Source: Lineus longissimus (taxonomy: Eukaryota > Nemertea > Pilidiophora > Heteronemertea > Lineidae). Taken from it: a stretch of 64,000 nt of DNA. The position numbers and the translations under genes are program-made. Where the stretch lies: assembly GCF_910592395.1 (NCBI RefSeq), contig NC_088316.1, positions 19,962,001-20,026,000 on the forward strand, given 5' to 3'. Each line of letters starts with the position of its first letter. Position 1 is the stretch's first letter. Below the pieces are notes generated by a model, which searched no databases, was not told where the DNA came from, and worked only from the letters and a program-made list of their open reading frames with translations. Shown piece by piece: positions 28,239 through 40,481 of the stretch.

Positions 28239-28559
28239 ATGCAGTTCAACACCTCACTGCGAGTCCCAGTTGAATTGTTAATCACTTTTCACCTGGCTGT
28301 CCTTCTTCGAAATCGCTATTCAAGCGGCGCTCGTGAACTGTATCAAAGTTATGTTAAATCCTTACAACATTCAGAAAGTCCCAGTCAAACACTAGGAAAT
28401 AATACCAGAACATTATCACAGGATCCTGTCATCAAGATGTCAAGCCACTTGAAGCCACGTGCTGTTTTACCGTCAGCTCTGTTTAATTTGAAGAAGCAGC
28501 TGTTTGGAACCTGTGCATCTATTGGCAGCATAACGCATGTTGGAGCTGTATCGATCTAG
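28239..28559 (+). CDS. Unrecognised 106-codon ORF
   Basis: This ORF starts at a true ATG directly after a pyrimidine-rich TTCTTACCTTCTTGAG and runs 106 codons to TAG. It has a moderately hydrophobic segment near the N-terminus (VELLITFHLAVLL) followed by a basic, serine-rich remainder. No family is recognised. On the opposite strand the same edge reads as a donor consensus (CAAGAAG|GTAAGAAA), so the true coding strand is ambiguous. Length and composition are only slightly better than random background here. Confidence 0.2.
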   Translation: MQFNTSLRVPVELLITFHLAVLLRNRYSSGARELYQSYVKSLQHSESPSQTLGNNTRTLSQDPVIKMSSHLKPRAVLPSALFNLKKQLFGTCASIGSITHVGAVSI

Positions 28560-28849
28560 TGAGGAGAGTGCTACCTCGTTCCCTATACCACAGCGCTCGT
28601 CAGCTTGGTTCTGGCTCAGACTTGTTCAGTAATGCTGCATCATTGTGATTATGCCCTCCTTGTCGGGCCATCAAACAATATCTGAAATAAAAAGGTCAGG
28701 AGACCACAGTACCCACATTTGACGGTAAAGGGAATCGGAGGAGTGAACCTAAGCCGTAACTAGGCTTTCAAATCGAAATTCGAGTGATAAGACAATTTAA
28801 GCTGTAATGGATGAATACAAATATTCACTTACCTTTTCCTTTCTAAAAT

Positions 28850-31800
28850 CCTTTTTTAGATTGTCGAAACATTGGCCTGCTGTTCATTTAAACTTGAACC
28901 ATACGAGTAACTACTTCATTTACCATTCATTCAAAGAAAGAAAATTAAACTCATATCTTTGATAAAACCTTGACAACCTGAACCTTGCAGTCCTATGATA
29001 TCATCCATTGTAGCATGTGTCTCTTGTCGTTTCCAGTTAAGACTACACGGGTGATTCATATACTTACGTTGGAATCATATGAAAAAAAGGAAAGAGTAGC
29101 ATTATAGAAAACCTTTGACATGATGTGACATATCACGCAAGATTGAAAATATGCGGATGGAATATTCTTCGAGAAAGTGGCATTGATATAAAAAATTATC
29201 CATGCGCTTGAGAAGGGTTGGGCTTTGATATAGGTGTTTTATGTTATTTCGAAGCTGCATGATAACCAATTTATGGCAATTACAAGTCCAAAAGTAAAAA
29301 TATCTCTCGCGTGTACAACTTCTAATTTGACATAAGTTTTGCAATTATGAAATTGCTATGGTGTGAAATTTACAATTTTTTCGGGTTGTTATCTTGAAGT
29401 ACTCCTGCTACTGTGTTTGCTTGCTGTTTAAGTATCATTACACCAATAGCAATCGCATGATGGGGTTCAGCAGTACATATTGCTTTGAAGTATTGTTCAG
29501 GTGACTGAAACTTCACTATTTTGTTGTTTTGCATTTGATCAGAATACTGCTAGTGGCTGCTGCACACTCAAGAAATGATCGTACCTCTCCGTTATAAGCT
29601 TAAGTTATGAACACATCACGTTCATCAATTAGGTTCTTCTCGACTTGTAACAGATCGAACCATCAACGTGCAACCTGCATTTAATGTTAAACTTTAGTAT
29701 CCATTGACAAATGAACACACATCAACATATATATCAAAGCCGTTGGATTAGTCTCAAAACCCACACCACTGCAACCACATGTCAAGGTCACAAAATCACG
29801 CGCCTTACATCTTTAACATCGATCCTTCAAGTTGTGTAAACTCATACCAAGTATTTTATAACATACAGACGCAGTGTGGTAGAAGAGCACTTGAGAATAT
29901 TCATAGCTTATGCAGTCTGCTGCGTATTTTGTTATCAAATATAAAGTTAGTTTTAGGAACTGCAGTTTGAAGAATAATCAATTGCAATGGTTGGTCTGTG
30001 CAGGGGCTCGTCATTTGATCAATGACAGCTGATGAAGTAGGCTTTAAGTTATAATCACGAAATATACTGCCAACAGTGCCCAAGCATGTGAATGTCTTGA
30101 CTGCAGCCCTTAATAGCGAGCACGCAACCGTTAACTTTATAATACTAGACTGGAGTCTGGTGAACCTGGTTTTCTCGGTGGTTGCAGTTGGTTTAAAGCA
30201 ATTCGACGCATGAGCGGGTCAGTGAAAACGGCTCCAATGTATTAAAGCCCTCATTCGACGTGTTATTGATATCAAGATTATAAGTATTAACCCCTAGTCA
30301 TTCTTCTACGTCAGCAAAAATTCATTAAGATGTACGGCAGCCAATTGGTGATTTGAGAGACTGGCCATATGCCCACACAGTGCAACAATGGAGACTAAGC
30401 TCTGGGATCAAGAGAGAAGCTGACATAGGCCTGGTTCTGTAGTATAGCCATATAAAGGAAATCGAACGTTGAGAAAAATTGCAATTCTATCCGACTGCAT
30501 CAGAATAAGGTTATATATATGCTAAGAAACCTTTTTGAAATATGTCTGTTTTACGATAAGTTGTTCTGTATATAACATATACGATATAAGAGCACTTAAT
30601 GGCACATAATGGATCATTACTGGTGGACTGGTTGCTCCGTTAGCGTCTGGAAAAGCATTCCGTTATTCCCCATCGGGACTGTTAGTGTTAACATATATCA
30701 TAGTACTGTATAGAAGTTTGCGTTTAATTTATGTCTTATGAATATTGGCTCGCATTTCACGCCAACTGTTAAAATGGACCGTCGCCCACTTTGCTCCACA
30801 GAGCAAGTCTTTATTCAAATCACATGAGTGCTTCTGGGTAATGTGTAATTCCCTCAGTGGCAGATTCTATTAATACGAAGCAATTTCTCGTAGTTAATGT
30901 AGTTTTGATTCGGCGATTCTGGTTGGGAGTGTTTTGGCTCCGATCTAAAGCCTTTTGGTAATTTGCCGGCTGTGGTACAGGTAAATTGTGTTCACCCGGT
31001 GAAACATCTGTGGTTGTTTCAATGTTTTCAAACAAGAGACAGCTAGAGAGATCATGTGTCTTTTCAATAGGGGGAAATGCAGAACAACGTGCATTCCAAT
31101 AGATATTTTAGAGTTCTCAAACGGTGAGGTTAACAGCTTCCAGCCTTGTTTCTTCTGTCAATCAACGATAAAAAGAGGGAATTGCTTTTCTAAAAAGATC
31201 ACTAGAAAGGAATAAACCGACACCTACTGAATATTTTACCGACTCGATGAGCTTTGCTTCAATTAATGTGTCTGCTGTGTTGCTTCAGTGGTCTTGCTAA
31301 CCTAAGTCGCTAAGCTGCATCCCACAACACCAATGGGTGGTTTTCTTTCCAATGTCTTCTGCTAACATGGGTATTTTGGCATATAATGTGCCAGCATCTT
31401 GACATCGCGGAACCTTAAGCTGAAACGAAGGTAGGAAGTGGTACAAATCACAAGCAGACACAGCAGACAGCAGAGTCCGCCATTAGAAATATTATTTTAC
31501 AGCCCAAATGGCTGTGATTGCTCTTGAGAACACGATGGCATTAGAGTTTCGGAGTAGAATTGATTGAATATCGCTGTTGAATTTCAAACGTACTGCAAGC
31601 AGGTTTCTTGTCGCTTTGTGCGATGTAGCCGTCTCCAATAGGGGAGCTGGCAGAGAAAATCTGCTTGTTCTTTTACACAAGCACATCATCATGCCCCCAC
31701 CTAAGCCTACAAACGATAACATCAATCAAGAGCTCAGCGATCACTATCATATCACTAGGCCTATTTCATGACCTTCGAACATCGCTGCCTCTAATCCTTG

Positions 31801-32113
31801 ACAGAGAACATCTTTCATAGATAAGGAGTAACACAGAGGTGTTGGGTTACCCTGGGAAAGGCCTTCCTAAATATCATGAGAGTGATTCATTATGTTACCA
31901 TTACATAGCCCTCTTGATCTCAAACACGAGTCGTAAATGCACATTTTGGTGTCATGTGTAGCCAATATCTTCACCTAGGATTGTAGCTTCTCTGTTGTGA
32001 AGGTGAAGATGTGCATCCTCACACACAAGGCTCCGAGATCAGTCGGCAAGTTTGGTATTTTAAAAGACATGCTGGAGATGCGCTTGTGCTGCCAAGATAA
32101 GCCAAGCCCTACA
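28850..32113. other. Spacer, no gene supported
   Basis: AT-rich spacer. I found no conserved motif, repeat cluster or convincing exon on either strand. Confidence 0.5.
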
Positions 32114-34053
32114 CTGGGTTAGCGGGTGATGCAAAGAATGCAACTTTCTGTCAGCCTTGACCATACTGGGTGATGCAAAGAATGCAATGTTCTGTCAGCC
32201 TAGGCCTCATACTGGGTGATGCAAAGAATGCAACTTTCTGTCAGCCTAGGCCTCATACTGGGTGATGCAAAGAATGCAATGTTCTGTCAGCCTAGGCCTC
32301 ATACTTGGTGATGCAAAGAATGCAATGTTCTGTCAGCCTAGGGCCACATACTGGGTGATGCAAAGAATGCAATGTTCTGTCAGCCTAGGCCACATACTGG
32401 GTGATGCAATGAATGCAATGCTCTGTCAGCCTAGGCCATACTGGGTGATGCAAAGAATGCAATGTTCTGTCAGCCTAGGCCATACTGGGTGATGCAAAGA
32501 ATGCAATGTTCTGTCAGCCTAGGCCTCATACTGGGTGATGCAAAGAATGCAATGCTCTGTCAGCCTAGGCCATACTGGGTGATGCAAAGAATGCAATGTT
32601 CTGTCAGCCTAGGCCACATACTGGGTGATGCAAAGAATGCAATGTTCTGTCAGCCTAGGCCATACTGGGTGATGCAAAGAATGCAATGTTCTGTCAGCCT
32701 AGGCCTCATACTGGGTGATGCAAAGAATGCAATGCTCTGTCAGCCTAGGCCATACTGGGTGATGCAAAGAATGCAATGTTCTGTCAGCCTAGGCCATACT
32801 GGGTGATGCAAAGAATGCAATGTTCTGTCAGCCTAGGCCATACTGGGTGATGCAAGGAATGCAATGTTCTGTCAGCCTAGGGCCACATACTGGGTGATGC
32901 AAAGAATGCAACTTTCTGTCAGCCTAGGCCATACTGGGTGATGCAAAGAATGCAATGTTCTGTCAACCTAGGCCACATACTGGGTGATGCAAAGAATGCA
33001 ATGTTCTGTCAGCCTAGGCCTCATACTTGGTGATGCAAAGAATGCAATGTTCTGTCAGACTAGGCCACATACTGGGTGATGCAAAGAATGCAATGTTCTG
33101 TCAGCCTAGGCCATACTGGGTGATGCAAAGAATGCAATGTTCTGTCAGCCTAGGCTCATACTGGGTGATGCAAAGAATGCAATGTTCTGTCAGCCTAGGC
33201 TCATACTGGGTGATGCAAAGAATGCAATGTTCTGTCAGCCTAGGCCATACTGGGTGATGCAAAGAATGCAATGTTCTGTCAGCCTAGGCCTCATACTGGG
33301 TGATGCAAAGAATGCAATGCTCTGTCAGCCTAGGCTCATACTGGGTGATGCAAAGAATGCAATGTTCTGTCAGCCTAGGCTCATACTGGGTGATGCAAAG
33401 AATGCAATGTTCTGTCAGCCTAGGCCTCATACTGGGTGATGCAAAGAATGCAATGCTCTGTCAGCCTAGGCCATACTGGGTGATGCAAAGAATGCAATGT
33501 TCTGTCAGCCTAGGCCATACTGGGTGATGCAAAGAGTGCAATGTTCTGTCAGCCTAGGCCTCATACTGGGTGATGCAAAGAATGCAATGTTCTGTCAGCC
33601 TAGGCCATACTGGGTGATGCAAGGAATGCAATGTTCTGTCAGCCTAGGTCATACTGGGTGATGCAAAGAATGCAATGTTCTGTCAGCCTAGGCCTCATAC
33701 TGGGTGATGCAAAGAATGCAATGTTCTGTCAGCCTAGGCCACATACTGGGTGATGCAAAGAATGCAATGTTCTGTCAGCCTAGGCCATACTGGGTGATGC
33801 AAAGAATGCAATGTTCTGTCAGCCTAGGCCATACTGGGTGATGCAAAGAATGCAACTTTCTGTCAGCCTAGGCCTCATACTGGGTGATGCAAAGAATGCA
33901 ATGCTCTGTCAGCCTAGGCCATACTGGGTGATGCAAAGAATGCAATGTTCTATCAGCCTAGGCCATACTGGGTGATGCAAAGAATGCAACGTTCTATCAG
34001 CCCGGGCATATACTGTTTTATAGAGATGCATTGTTCTTTCGACCTACCTGATG
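32114..34053 (+). repeat. 44-47 bp satellite array, ~42 copies plus decayed edge
   Basis: Forty-two copies of a unit containing TGGGTGATGCAAAGAATGCA, then a(t/c)gttctgtcagcctaggcc, are arranged head to tail at a mean spacing of about 45 bp. Unit length varies because the junction before ATACTGGG reads GGCC (44 bp), GGCTC (45), GGCCTC or GGCCAC (46), or GGGCCAC (47). The middle is highly uniform. The first copy (about 32119) and the last (after 34000, with TTTTATAGAGATGCATTGTTC) are decayed, as expected of array edges shielded from homogenisation. Because unit lengths are not multiples of three, the open frames crossing the array change frame at random and are not genes. Confidence 0.97.
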
Positions 34054-36834
34054 TGAAAAATACAGAGACCGTGAGCTTGAGAATACGAAGTGGTCTCTGC
34101 TTTGCTCCTCTGTTAACACCATACCCCAAGTCAAGAAAAACATATAATTTCCTTTATCTTGCAGAAGCTGATATTTCAGAAAGACCTGGTCCACCCTGCA
34201 GCGTCGGTGCTCAGCAAAACAACTCCCATTTCATGCTGGTTAACATCCATCCTGGCAGGAGCTCTAAGCCTGCTTATGGCTTCATCACCTCATTGATATC
34301 CTCTCTCTCGAAGTCTTTCGGTAAATCAGCGCTCTTGCTACTCTGTCTTCTCAGCCTTAGGGCCCTTGGCAGTGTGACAGTGTGACAGTGTTGGAGTGTG
34401 AGGTCCCCGAGAAGCTTGTCCGAGGCATATTTTTATTACAAATTCAAACCGGAATGAGTTCCTTGACGACTGTCGACCCCCTTGCCCCTGCTTAAAGTTT
34501 ACCTTTAGGACGCAGTGGTGTTTTAAACTCTAGTTTTGTTTGGGCGAAGGTAATGAGAGTTTACATGTATACCTGAGGGTGAAGTGATATGATGTACACG
34601 GCAGTTTTAGTTTAAGTATTGGAAAACATGCTCCTAATCGATAAGTGCAAAAGCGATACTGACTGTATCAGGGCATTGCTTCAAAGTGACACAGTCTACA
34701 CATGATTAGTGAAATCTTATAAACATTAAATGTAATTTGAAATTTATATTTAGGCTCCCTGATTTGGTCTTTTAGTCCCCTGGTGGGCCCTGATATCCTC
34801 CCCTCCCCTCTTCAATTTGACATTTATTAAGGCGTGTTTAGTTCAGCCGGCTTAGAATTAAGAAGCTAACCAATCAACAGTTGTTATCTTCGTCAGCCTC
34901 TGGTAAGTTTGCTTGAGGGAAGTGGTGGCAGGGTGAGCTATATGATGGAGATAAGCACAGCATTACCATTTGCAAAATATCTTTCCCCAGGAAATGAGTG
35001 TCTTCCCTCCCAGTTCCTTTGTTGGGTCTAGTGAATGTTAATAACCTGATATATCTCTGCATTTGGTTCCTTCAGTAGTTTTTGCAAAAAAACCTGATCA
35101 TTATTCTGGAGATAATGATGGGAATATTGAAGGCCGAGATAAAATACTTGGAAGGTATGGTATGGAATGTCAAACTGCAGACAAAGGAACAACACAGTCT
35201 GTGACATTTATCTTCAAACAATGTCATTATTCACATTACTTGCATTGCCGACCAGGCAGGTTAACCAATATTCTCGTGCTCTCTCTCTTCTTGCTATATA
35301 TAGTACTCACTAAAGGTTTGGACACAGCTAGAAGAGTACTCAGGATTTTTACCATATAAAACAGAATTAAAGTGTTTAGGTTATAATTCCAGAATGCAGT
35401 CTTCCAATATGTCATTGAAAGTGTTCAATTAAGGAAAATTTGCAGGGAAATCCAATTCTGAGATTTGGCTTTTTCTTCAAAATAGCGTTTTAGTGTAATC
35501 TCTGATTGATCATAAAAATTTGTCCACAAAACAATTCCCAAGTTTCAGGTTCTGTCATGATGAAAGTTGCCGATTACATGTATTGCATTCTGTAATTGAG
35601 CTTGAAAAAAGCTGTGGTAATGAACCTGGGAACAAGTAGGCCTACTTATAAAAACACATGTTCTTCAGGTAACATATGTATACAATATTACACCTCCATG
35701 GTGCCTCCATAGGTCGCTCAATATCAAACATTTAATGTCAAACAAATTACAATTATTGTGTTAAACCATGTGTTACTATCATCGATTATAAACTTTAATA
35801 AATGTTGTGCTGTTTAATTGATTGAATGTTGGTCGACAGCTCAAGGGCTTTCTCACAATCAACTTACGATAGAAGGGGGAAATTTATTGTTTTTTTGCTT
35901 TTTTATTTCAAATGTAAGCGAATGATTTTTAGATGCATGAAGCTGTTTGGGGAGGAGAGCGAAGGATGTATTTGGGCAAAGAAAAAATTTGATAAAGGGT
36001 TTGAAAAAAGTGAATGGTTATGGTAACGTGGAGGACGTTTGTGGATTGTAGCTTTAATTTGGCTGTTTTTGTTATTTCATTTCAAATATAAGCAAATTTC
36101 TTTTAGATGGGCTAGTGGGGGAGGATTTGATTGGGTACAGGAAAAAAAGTATCTATTGCACTGATGTGTTTTTTAATGTTTTTGTAGTCCATGTATTTTG
36201 AATTCAATAAAGGGTTTGAAAAAAGGGAATGGTTATTGGTGGTAATGTTGAGGATTGGTGTGGATTGTAGCTTTAATTTGGTGTCTGCAGTGATCTGCTA
36301 TTGTTTGTCCCATTCAGTAATGCAAGCAGAGTATGAAGAGTCCCATGAAAGTGTTTGGGGTTCAAAGTCCGATATCAACTACGATATAGGTTATCATCAA
36401 TACAATTCAATTCAATTTATGAATCTAACAAACATGAATGAATCTGAAAAGCATACACGAACATACACTAAAACAAATATACAACACAAAAGAGTTCGAG
36501 ACAAAACATTATCAATGCAATTCAACTTAAAGTGTTCATAAATAGACTTAGCAACCCAGGGACCATGTGCTCACCTCGGGTAATGTAATGCATGTCATTT
36601 GCAGACGGTATGGGGAGAACAGTTTCTGACTAGTTTCACCAGTTTTGATTCCATTGAATAACATTATTCTTCTTGGCTCAATGGCAGAAAAGAAAATAAC
36701 CGGTACCATCTAACTATAGCATTTTGGTTATAAAGTTGACTAAATTTCAGGGTTATTGAAGAGTGTACATGTCACATGGAAATTGTTTGACATCTGTTTG
36801 ACAGTTTAGAAGTAATAGGACTTCGTTGGATTTT
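34054..36834. other. Spacer with a local duplication, no gene supported
   Basis: Frames near 34146-34385 and 35063-35359 are open. The first begins after a decent acceptor-like TTCCTTTATCTTGCAG and continues about 75 codons, but neither matches a known family and neither has a matching donor. It includes the 215-bp-offset duplication at 35883-36290. Confidence 0.4.
35883..36290 (+). repeat. Tandem duplication of ~200 bp, offset 215 bp
   Basis: The copies share TAAAGGGTTTGAAAAAAG (35993 and 36208), GAATGGTTAT, then TGTGGATTGTAGCTTTAATT. Before these, each has a related TTTCAAAT(G/A)TAAGC segment followed by CTTTTAGATG or TTTTTAGATG and a GGGGAGGA block. The copies are diverged, with indels. 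Frames do not agree between copies. Confidence 0.7.
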
Positions 36835-37128
36835 CAAGATGGCGGCCTGGCGGCCATATTGGTCATGGGATTTGACTGAAAATTAAGGATATTGATAAGG
36901 GTACATAGATACATACTAACATGGAGTTTGGTTGCAATCCGATCATTAGTTTCGGAGGAATAGGACTTTGTTTAATTTCCAAGATGGCCGCCTGGCGGCC
37001 ATATTGGTCAATGGATTTAACTGAAAATCAGGGACGTTGTAGAGAGTATAGAGATATATAATCACAAGAAATTTGGTTTCAATCGGACTTTGTTTAATTT
37101 TCAAGATGGCCGCCTGGCGGCCATATTT
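36835..37128. repeat. Three palindromic GATGGCCGCC modules (YY1-like)
   Basis: Modules at 36835-36862, 36980-37007 and 37102-37128 read CAAGATGG(C/G)CGCC-type left arms, a one-base spacer, then GGCGGCCATATTG. The two 13-bp arms are reverse complements except at one position. The arms fit the YY1 core (AAnATGGCGGC and its complement); the left arm of the first module, CAAGATGGCGGCC, is an exact match. Flanks also repeat (GGACTTTGTTTAATTTTC before, GGTCA-TGGATTT-ACTGAAAAT after), so this is a 120-145 bp tandem repeat with a conserved palindromic centre. Decayed versions lie at about 37394 and 44300. Confidence 0.8.
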
Positions 37129-37195
37129 GAAGTCCGAGCGGGACAAATTTTTCGGGTAGAATAGAGGGTCCCTAGATATGTCCTCATAAGTTTAG

Positions 37196-37600
37196 AACCT
37201 TCTAACTCAAATAGAAACGAAACGTGCCACCAATCGGTGATTTAGTGAACTTTGACCTCTGTGACCTTGAAAAGTAGGTCAAATCAAAAACCCGGGTGAT
37301 ATGTCATTTGAAATTATTAGATACACGCACCACAAAAATGTTGTCACTCTACGTACAACCATTAGCTTCAAAAAGGCAAAAAAACAATTTCCAAGATGGT
37401 CGCCTGGAGGCCAGAAAGTAGGTCATATCGTGAAAAAGAAAAATAGGTCTGGGCATATCGCCCAAAGCTACCATCACACCAAGTTTTAGCCATCTAGCCC
37501 TAGCGGTTAAGAAACGTACCACAGGATACGACGACGGACGATGACAGACGATGGACACATGGCTATTGTATAGACTTCCCGAACGGTGAGCCAACTAGGT
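37196..37600 (+). mobile_element. Dispersed interspersed element, copy 1
   Basis: It shares with the sequence at 44270-44430 a series of blocks in the same order: TTTCCAAGATGG(T/C)CGC, a GCGGTT...GAAACGT(A/G)CC block, an ACGACGACG-type tract and a terminal GGTGAGCCAA. It also contains TTTGACCTCTGTGACCTTGA followed by AAAGTAGGTCAAA, a cluster of nuclear-receptor half-sites (TGACCT at 37253 and 37262, AGGTCA at 37276). No coding frame. The right end ACGGTGAGCCAA matches the hairpin GGCTCAC-GAGGT-GAGCC of the second copy. Probably a non-autonomous element common in this genome. Confidence 0.6.
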
Positions 37601-38930
37601 GGCAAGTAAGACAAAGAGGCCTACCTTGCCTTGAGTCTCACGGCGACAGTAGGGATCGAGAGACCGTATGACTTGCACAGCTGAAACATCAATTGCGAGA
37701 CATTTTAGGCATTGGACAATGAGACATTCCAATTACAATAAAGCTGAAACTGCCCTTGGTGTACAGCGGCCATTGTACATCTGATGAGAAAGAAGTGAGA
37801 TAGACAAAGACAGAGCAGTTCCTTTTGTAAACCAATCCACGAAAGCACCTCCGCGACCTGCAAACTAGATCTTTTTCTTTCTCTCGGAGACAAACATCCG
37901 ATGGTGTTTTTTCGGAGAAGCTATCCTCTTATCTTGGGAATAAACGGACATTTGCAAGTCTTGGCTGCTTCAAGCAACTGATTTGATAAGCAGTGATGAC
38001 ACATAAGGTCTTCTCATATGACGATAACTTTGTGTGTGAAACGAATACACCATGCTTTTCTAAACATTTTAAAATAATCACTTGTATTGTGACGGTTTCT
38101 TACCACTTTTCTTCATAACCAAAATGTTCACCAGATTGCAGAGTCAAAATGAAACTGCAAAGTTGATAACAAATGAAAGGTTACCCTCATTAGTCTGAGA
38201 ACAGACTCAGCAAGCAGGGCAGTCAAACGGTCAGCTGCTCAACCCATTATACTAGCAACCGCAGCGGATGAGTGGGGTTCTTTTACATGAGCTTGTGATT
38301 TTTTTAAACAACAGTGAGATATTATCTTTTTTCTGATGCTTCAAATTGAATGGACTAAGATAATGGTAGCTATGCGCAAATGTCAGCAGTTCTCTTGATC
38401 CTCTTTCAGATTATGACATTATAAGTATCATGAAAACCATCATCATCATCACATTATTTTTTAGTAGACGACCAATCCTGCTGATAGTGTTAGCCATTTA
38501 ATCATATAACATGCCAGGTGTTCATATGCAGTAGCAGTATAAAGTGAATAATAACAATTGTAAACTACATGTTCATGTATTAAACATTAACCTGTGTTCA
38601 GCTTGCAAAGGTGAACCGATACCGATATCTCATCTACAATAATTGTACATGTAGGCCTAGGCTACATGTCAACCGCTCGAGGAATATTTTTCATTTTTTC
38701 TTTTCACGAGAGACCAGTCGCTGTTTCAAGTGCAGTTGGTCGTTTGGTGGTGGGGCGTTTATGCAAGCATGTCAGCTTTAATGGGTAATTTCCTTTACGG
38801 TATGGCCCTTGTTCTTCAGGATGAGTCGTATTCTGAGATGGATTGTGCTTGGTCTATCAGATTTGCTGAGTATTTGAATACACCTCGTTAAGCGGGTTCC
38901 CCTATGACTATGAGCAGCCTCCTAGCCTAA

Positions 38931-38970
38931 TAGCCTAGTGGTTGATGCAATAGGGCACAGGTTCAATCTC
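38931..38970 (+). repeat. Possible decayed tRNA-derived SINE head
   Basis: TAGCCTAGTGG (38931-38941) fits the Pol III A-box consensus exactly. GGTTCAATCTC (38960-38970) fits the B box with one mismatch. The spacing between them is 18 bp, shorter than the roughly 33 bp in a tRNA gene, so this would be a deleted or decayed derivative. It could also be coincidence. Confidence 0.3.
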
Positions 38971-39491
38971 TGATAGAACCCAGGATCGTCTCTCTGGATC
39001 ATCTAGCCTGGCTCAAATTCCTGACTCTTCCCAACAGTTCTGAGTCTCAATATCATAATATGAACAAGATCAATAAGTGTCTGTGGGAAGAGAGTCAAGA
39101 CTGTAGTCCCTTGCCCCAGTGTCTATGTCAGAGCAAGTAGACCTAAAGTTTCCCATTGAATGTATACTCTTAAGATGTAACGCAGTGGACTGGAAGTGGA
39201 AACTGACCACGTGCACGGACAACAATGCATGTAACTAGCACTACAGCATCGCTATTACACATGAACTGATGCTTACATACACACTTGGTTCATATTCTCT
39301 TTAATCAACTCACCTATAGCACAGGGGGAACTTATCTCAATAAGTCTATAAAACAAGTTCCAACAAGTTCAAAAATGTGCTCATAGAAATTAAAAACCAA
39401 AATACCCTTACCAAATGGCCGAGGACCAGCCGAAGACAATACCGGAACAATGACCCAGTTATCATGTACATCTTAGACCAATACCTCGTCC

Positions 39492-39532
39492 CAGCGTAGC
39501 GTTGTACAGCGTAGCGTTATACAGCGTAGCGA
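39492..39532 (+). repeat. 15-bp microrepeat, three copies
   Basis: CAGCGTAGCGTTGTA, CAGCGTAGCGTTATA and CAGCGTAGCGAGG follow one another at exact 15-bp spacing. Confidence 0.85.
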
Positions 39533-40481
39533 GGCCATGTAAAGGGCTACATCTTGAGCAGGGTGTGATGGACTGTGGACGAGGAAACGGTTAGGGTCAT
39601 ATTATCTAGGTCAGTCAGATTAAAGCATGACCGGCAATTCCTACCGTAGCAGTAGCTCTCGTTGCAGCTCATTGTCGGAATGATATTTTATGCAAACCGC
39701 ATCGGCATTAGTGCCTGGGAAATTTTATCACGAAAAAAACACTAGGCGCATTCGAATATGTCGAATATACATGTATTATATGCGTTTTCATTTCACCAGC
39801 CGCAGTTCAAACCTCAGAAAAAAACAAATTAATAACTATCACCAATTTCCATTTAATTTGGTCCCGGAGCGTTATGGCCGGGGGTTTGGAGCAAATTTCC
39901 TTGAGATGTGAATGGGACACACCTTTGGAAATATGTTGTGGGGATTTGACAGTGCGATCAATCCTACATATTGTTACTGTTTGACAACTTGAACAGCTGT
40001 GAAATATTGGATATCAGGGGATTGATTGGTTGTGACCATTCCTAGTCACGGCTGGCATGCTAGACGGACCGCAGTTAAATTGGATGTGACGTTCCGATAA
40101 TTCAATGAAACCAAGTATCGACGTTTTGATGAAAAGAGCAGGCTCGTCTATATTTGATCAAACCTAAAATGTCCATCATTGAGGACAATAGACCAGTAGC
40201 GATAGCACCAGATAAAAAAACACCTTCACTGGGCTCGAAGCCAGAATGATTCCTGTAATTTTCTTGTCATCAACCTATTCACATAGAAAACATCCCTGAC
40301 AGTTTTAGTGGAACACCATTACTCCACACCCGCCTTTCATGTAGCTGTACGAGTACACTAATTTGTTAATCATAACTTCCCAGAAACACCATGTAATTGA
40401 AGTATATTTTCATTTGAGTCATATATCGGGCATGTCAGGATGACAGGATAAATGTGAGACGCTTCGAGCTTCGCTTTCGAA

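Larger units (their letters stand above)
27701..28849 (+). repeat. Diverged direct repeat of ~80 bp containing splice-donor-like ends
   Basis: The segments 27701-27776 and 28766-28849 share AAATCGAAATT, AGTGATAAGAC, AGCTGTAAT and ATTCAC(C/T)TACCTTTTCC, about 1065 bp apart. On the minus strand each copy begins with a consensus 5' splice site, GGAAAAG|GTAGGTGAA in one and GGAAAAG|GTAAGTGAA in the other. The pair therefore looks like a duplicated exon-intron boundary. Upstream of the second copy the exon side is not conserved. Confidence 0.6.
37601..40481. other. Spacer with SINE-like trace and microrepeat, no gene supported
   Basis: No recognisable exon. It contains the tRNA-like trace at 38931-38970, the 15-bp repeat at 39492-39532 and a small palindrome ACATGTAG-GCCTAG-GCTACATGT near 38647. 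Confidence 0.4.

Noticed and set aside
32114-34053. CRISPR-like appearance of regular short repeats
   Set aside because: Units abut with no unique spacers, and the host is clearly eukaryotic.
32262-34385. Several 70-146 codon open frames across the 44-bp satellite (MQRMQCSVSLG-type repeats)
   Set aside because: Unit lengths of 44, 46 and 47 bp are not multiples of three and the frame changes from unit to unit; the frames are a by-product of a stop-poor satellite.
34146-34385. Frame ADISERPGPPCSVGAQ after a good acceptor, resembling a fibronectin-type linker
   Set aside because: The similarity is limited to PGPP; no domain core follows and there is no donor.
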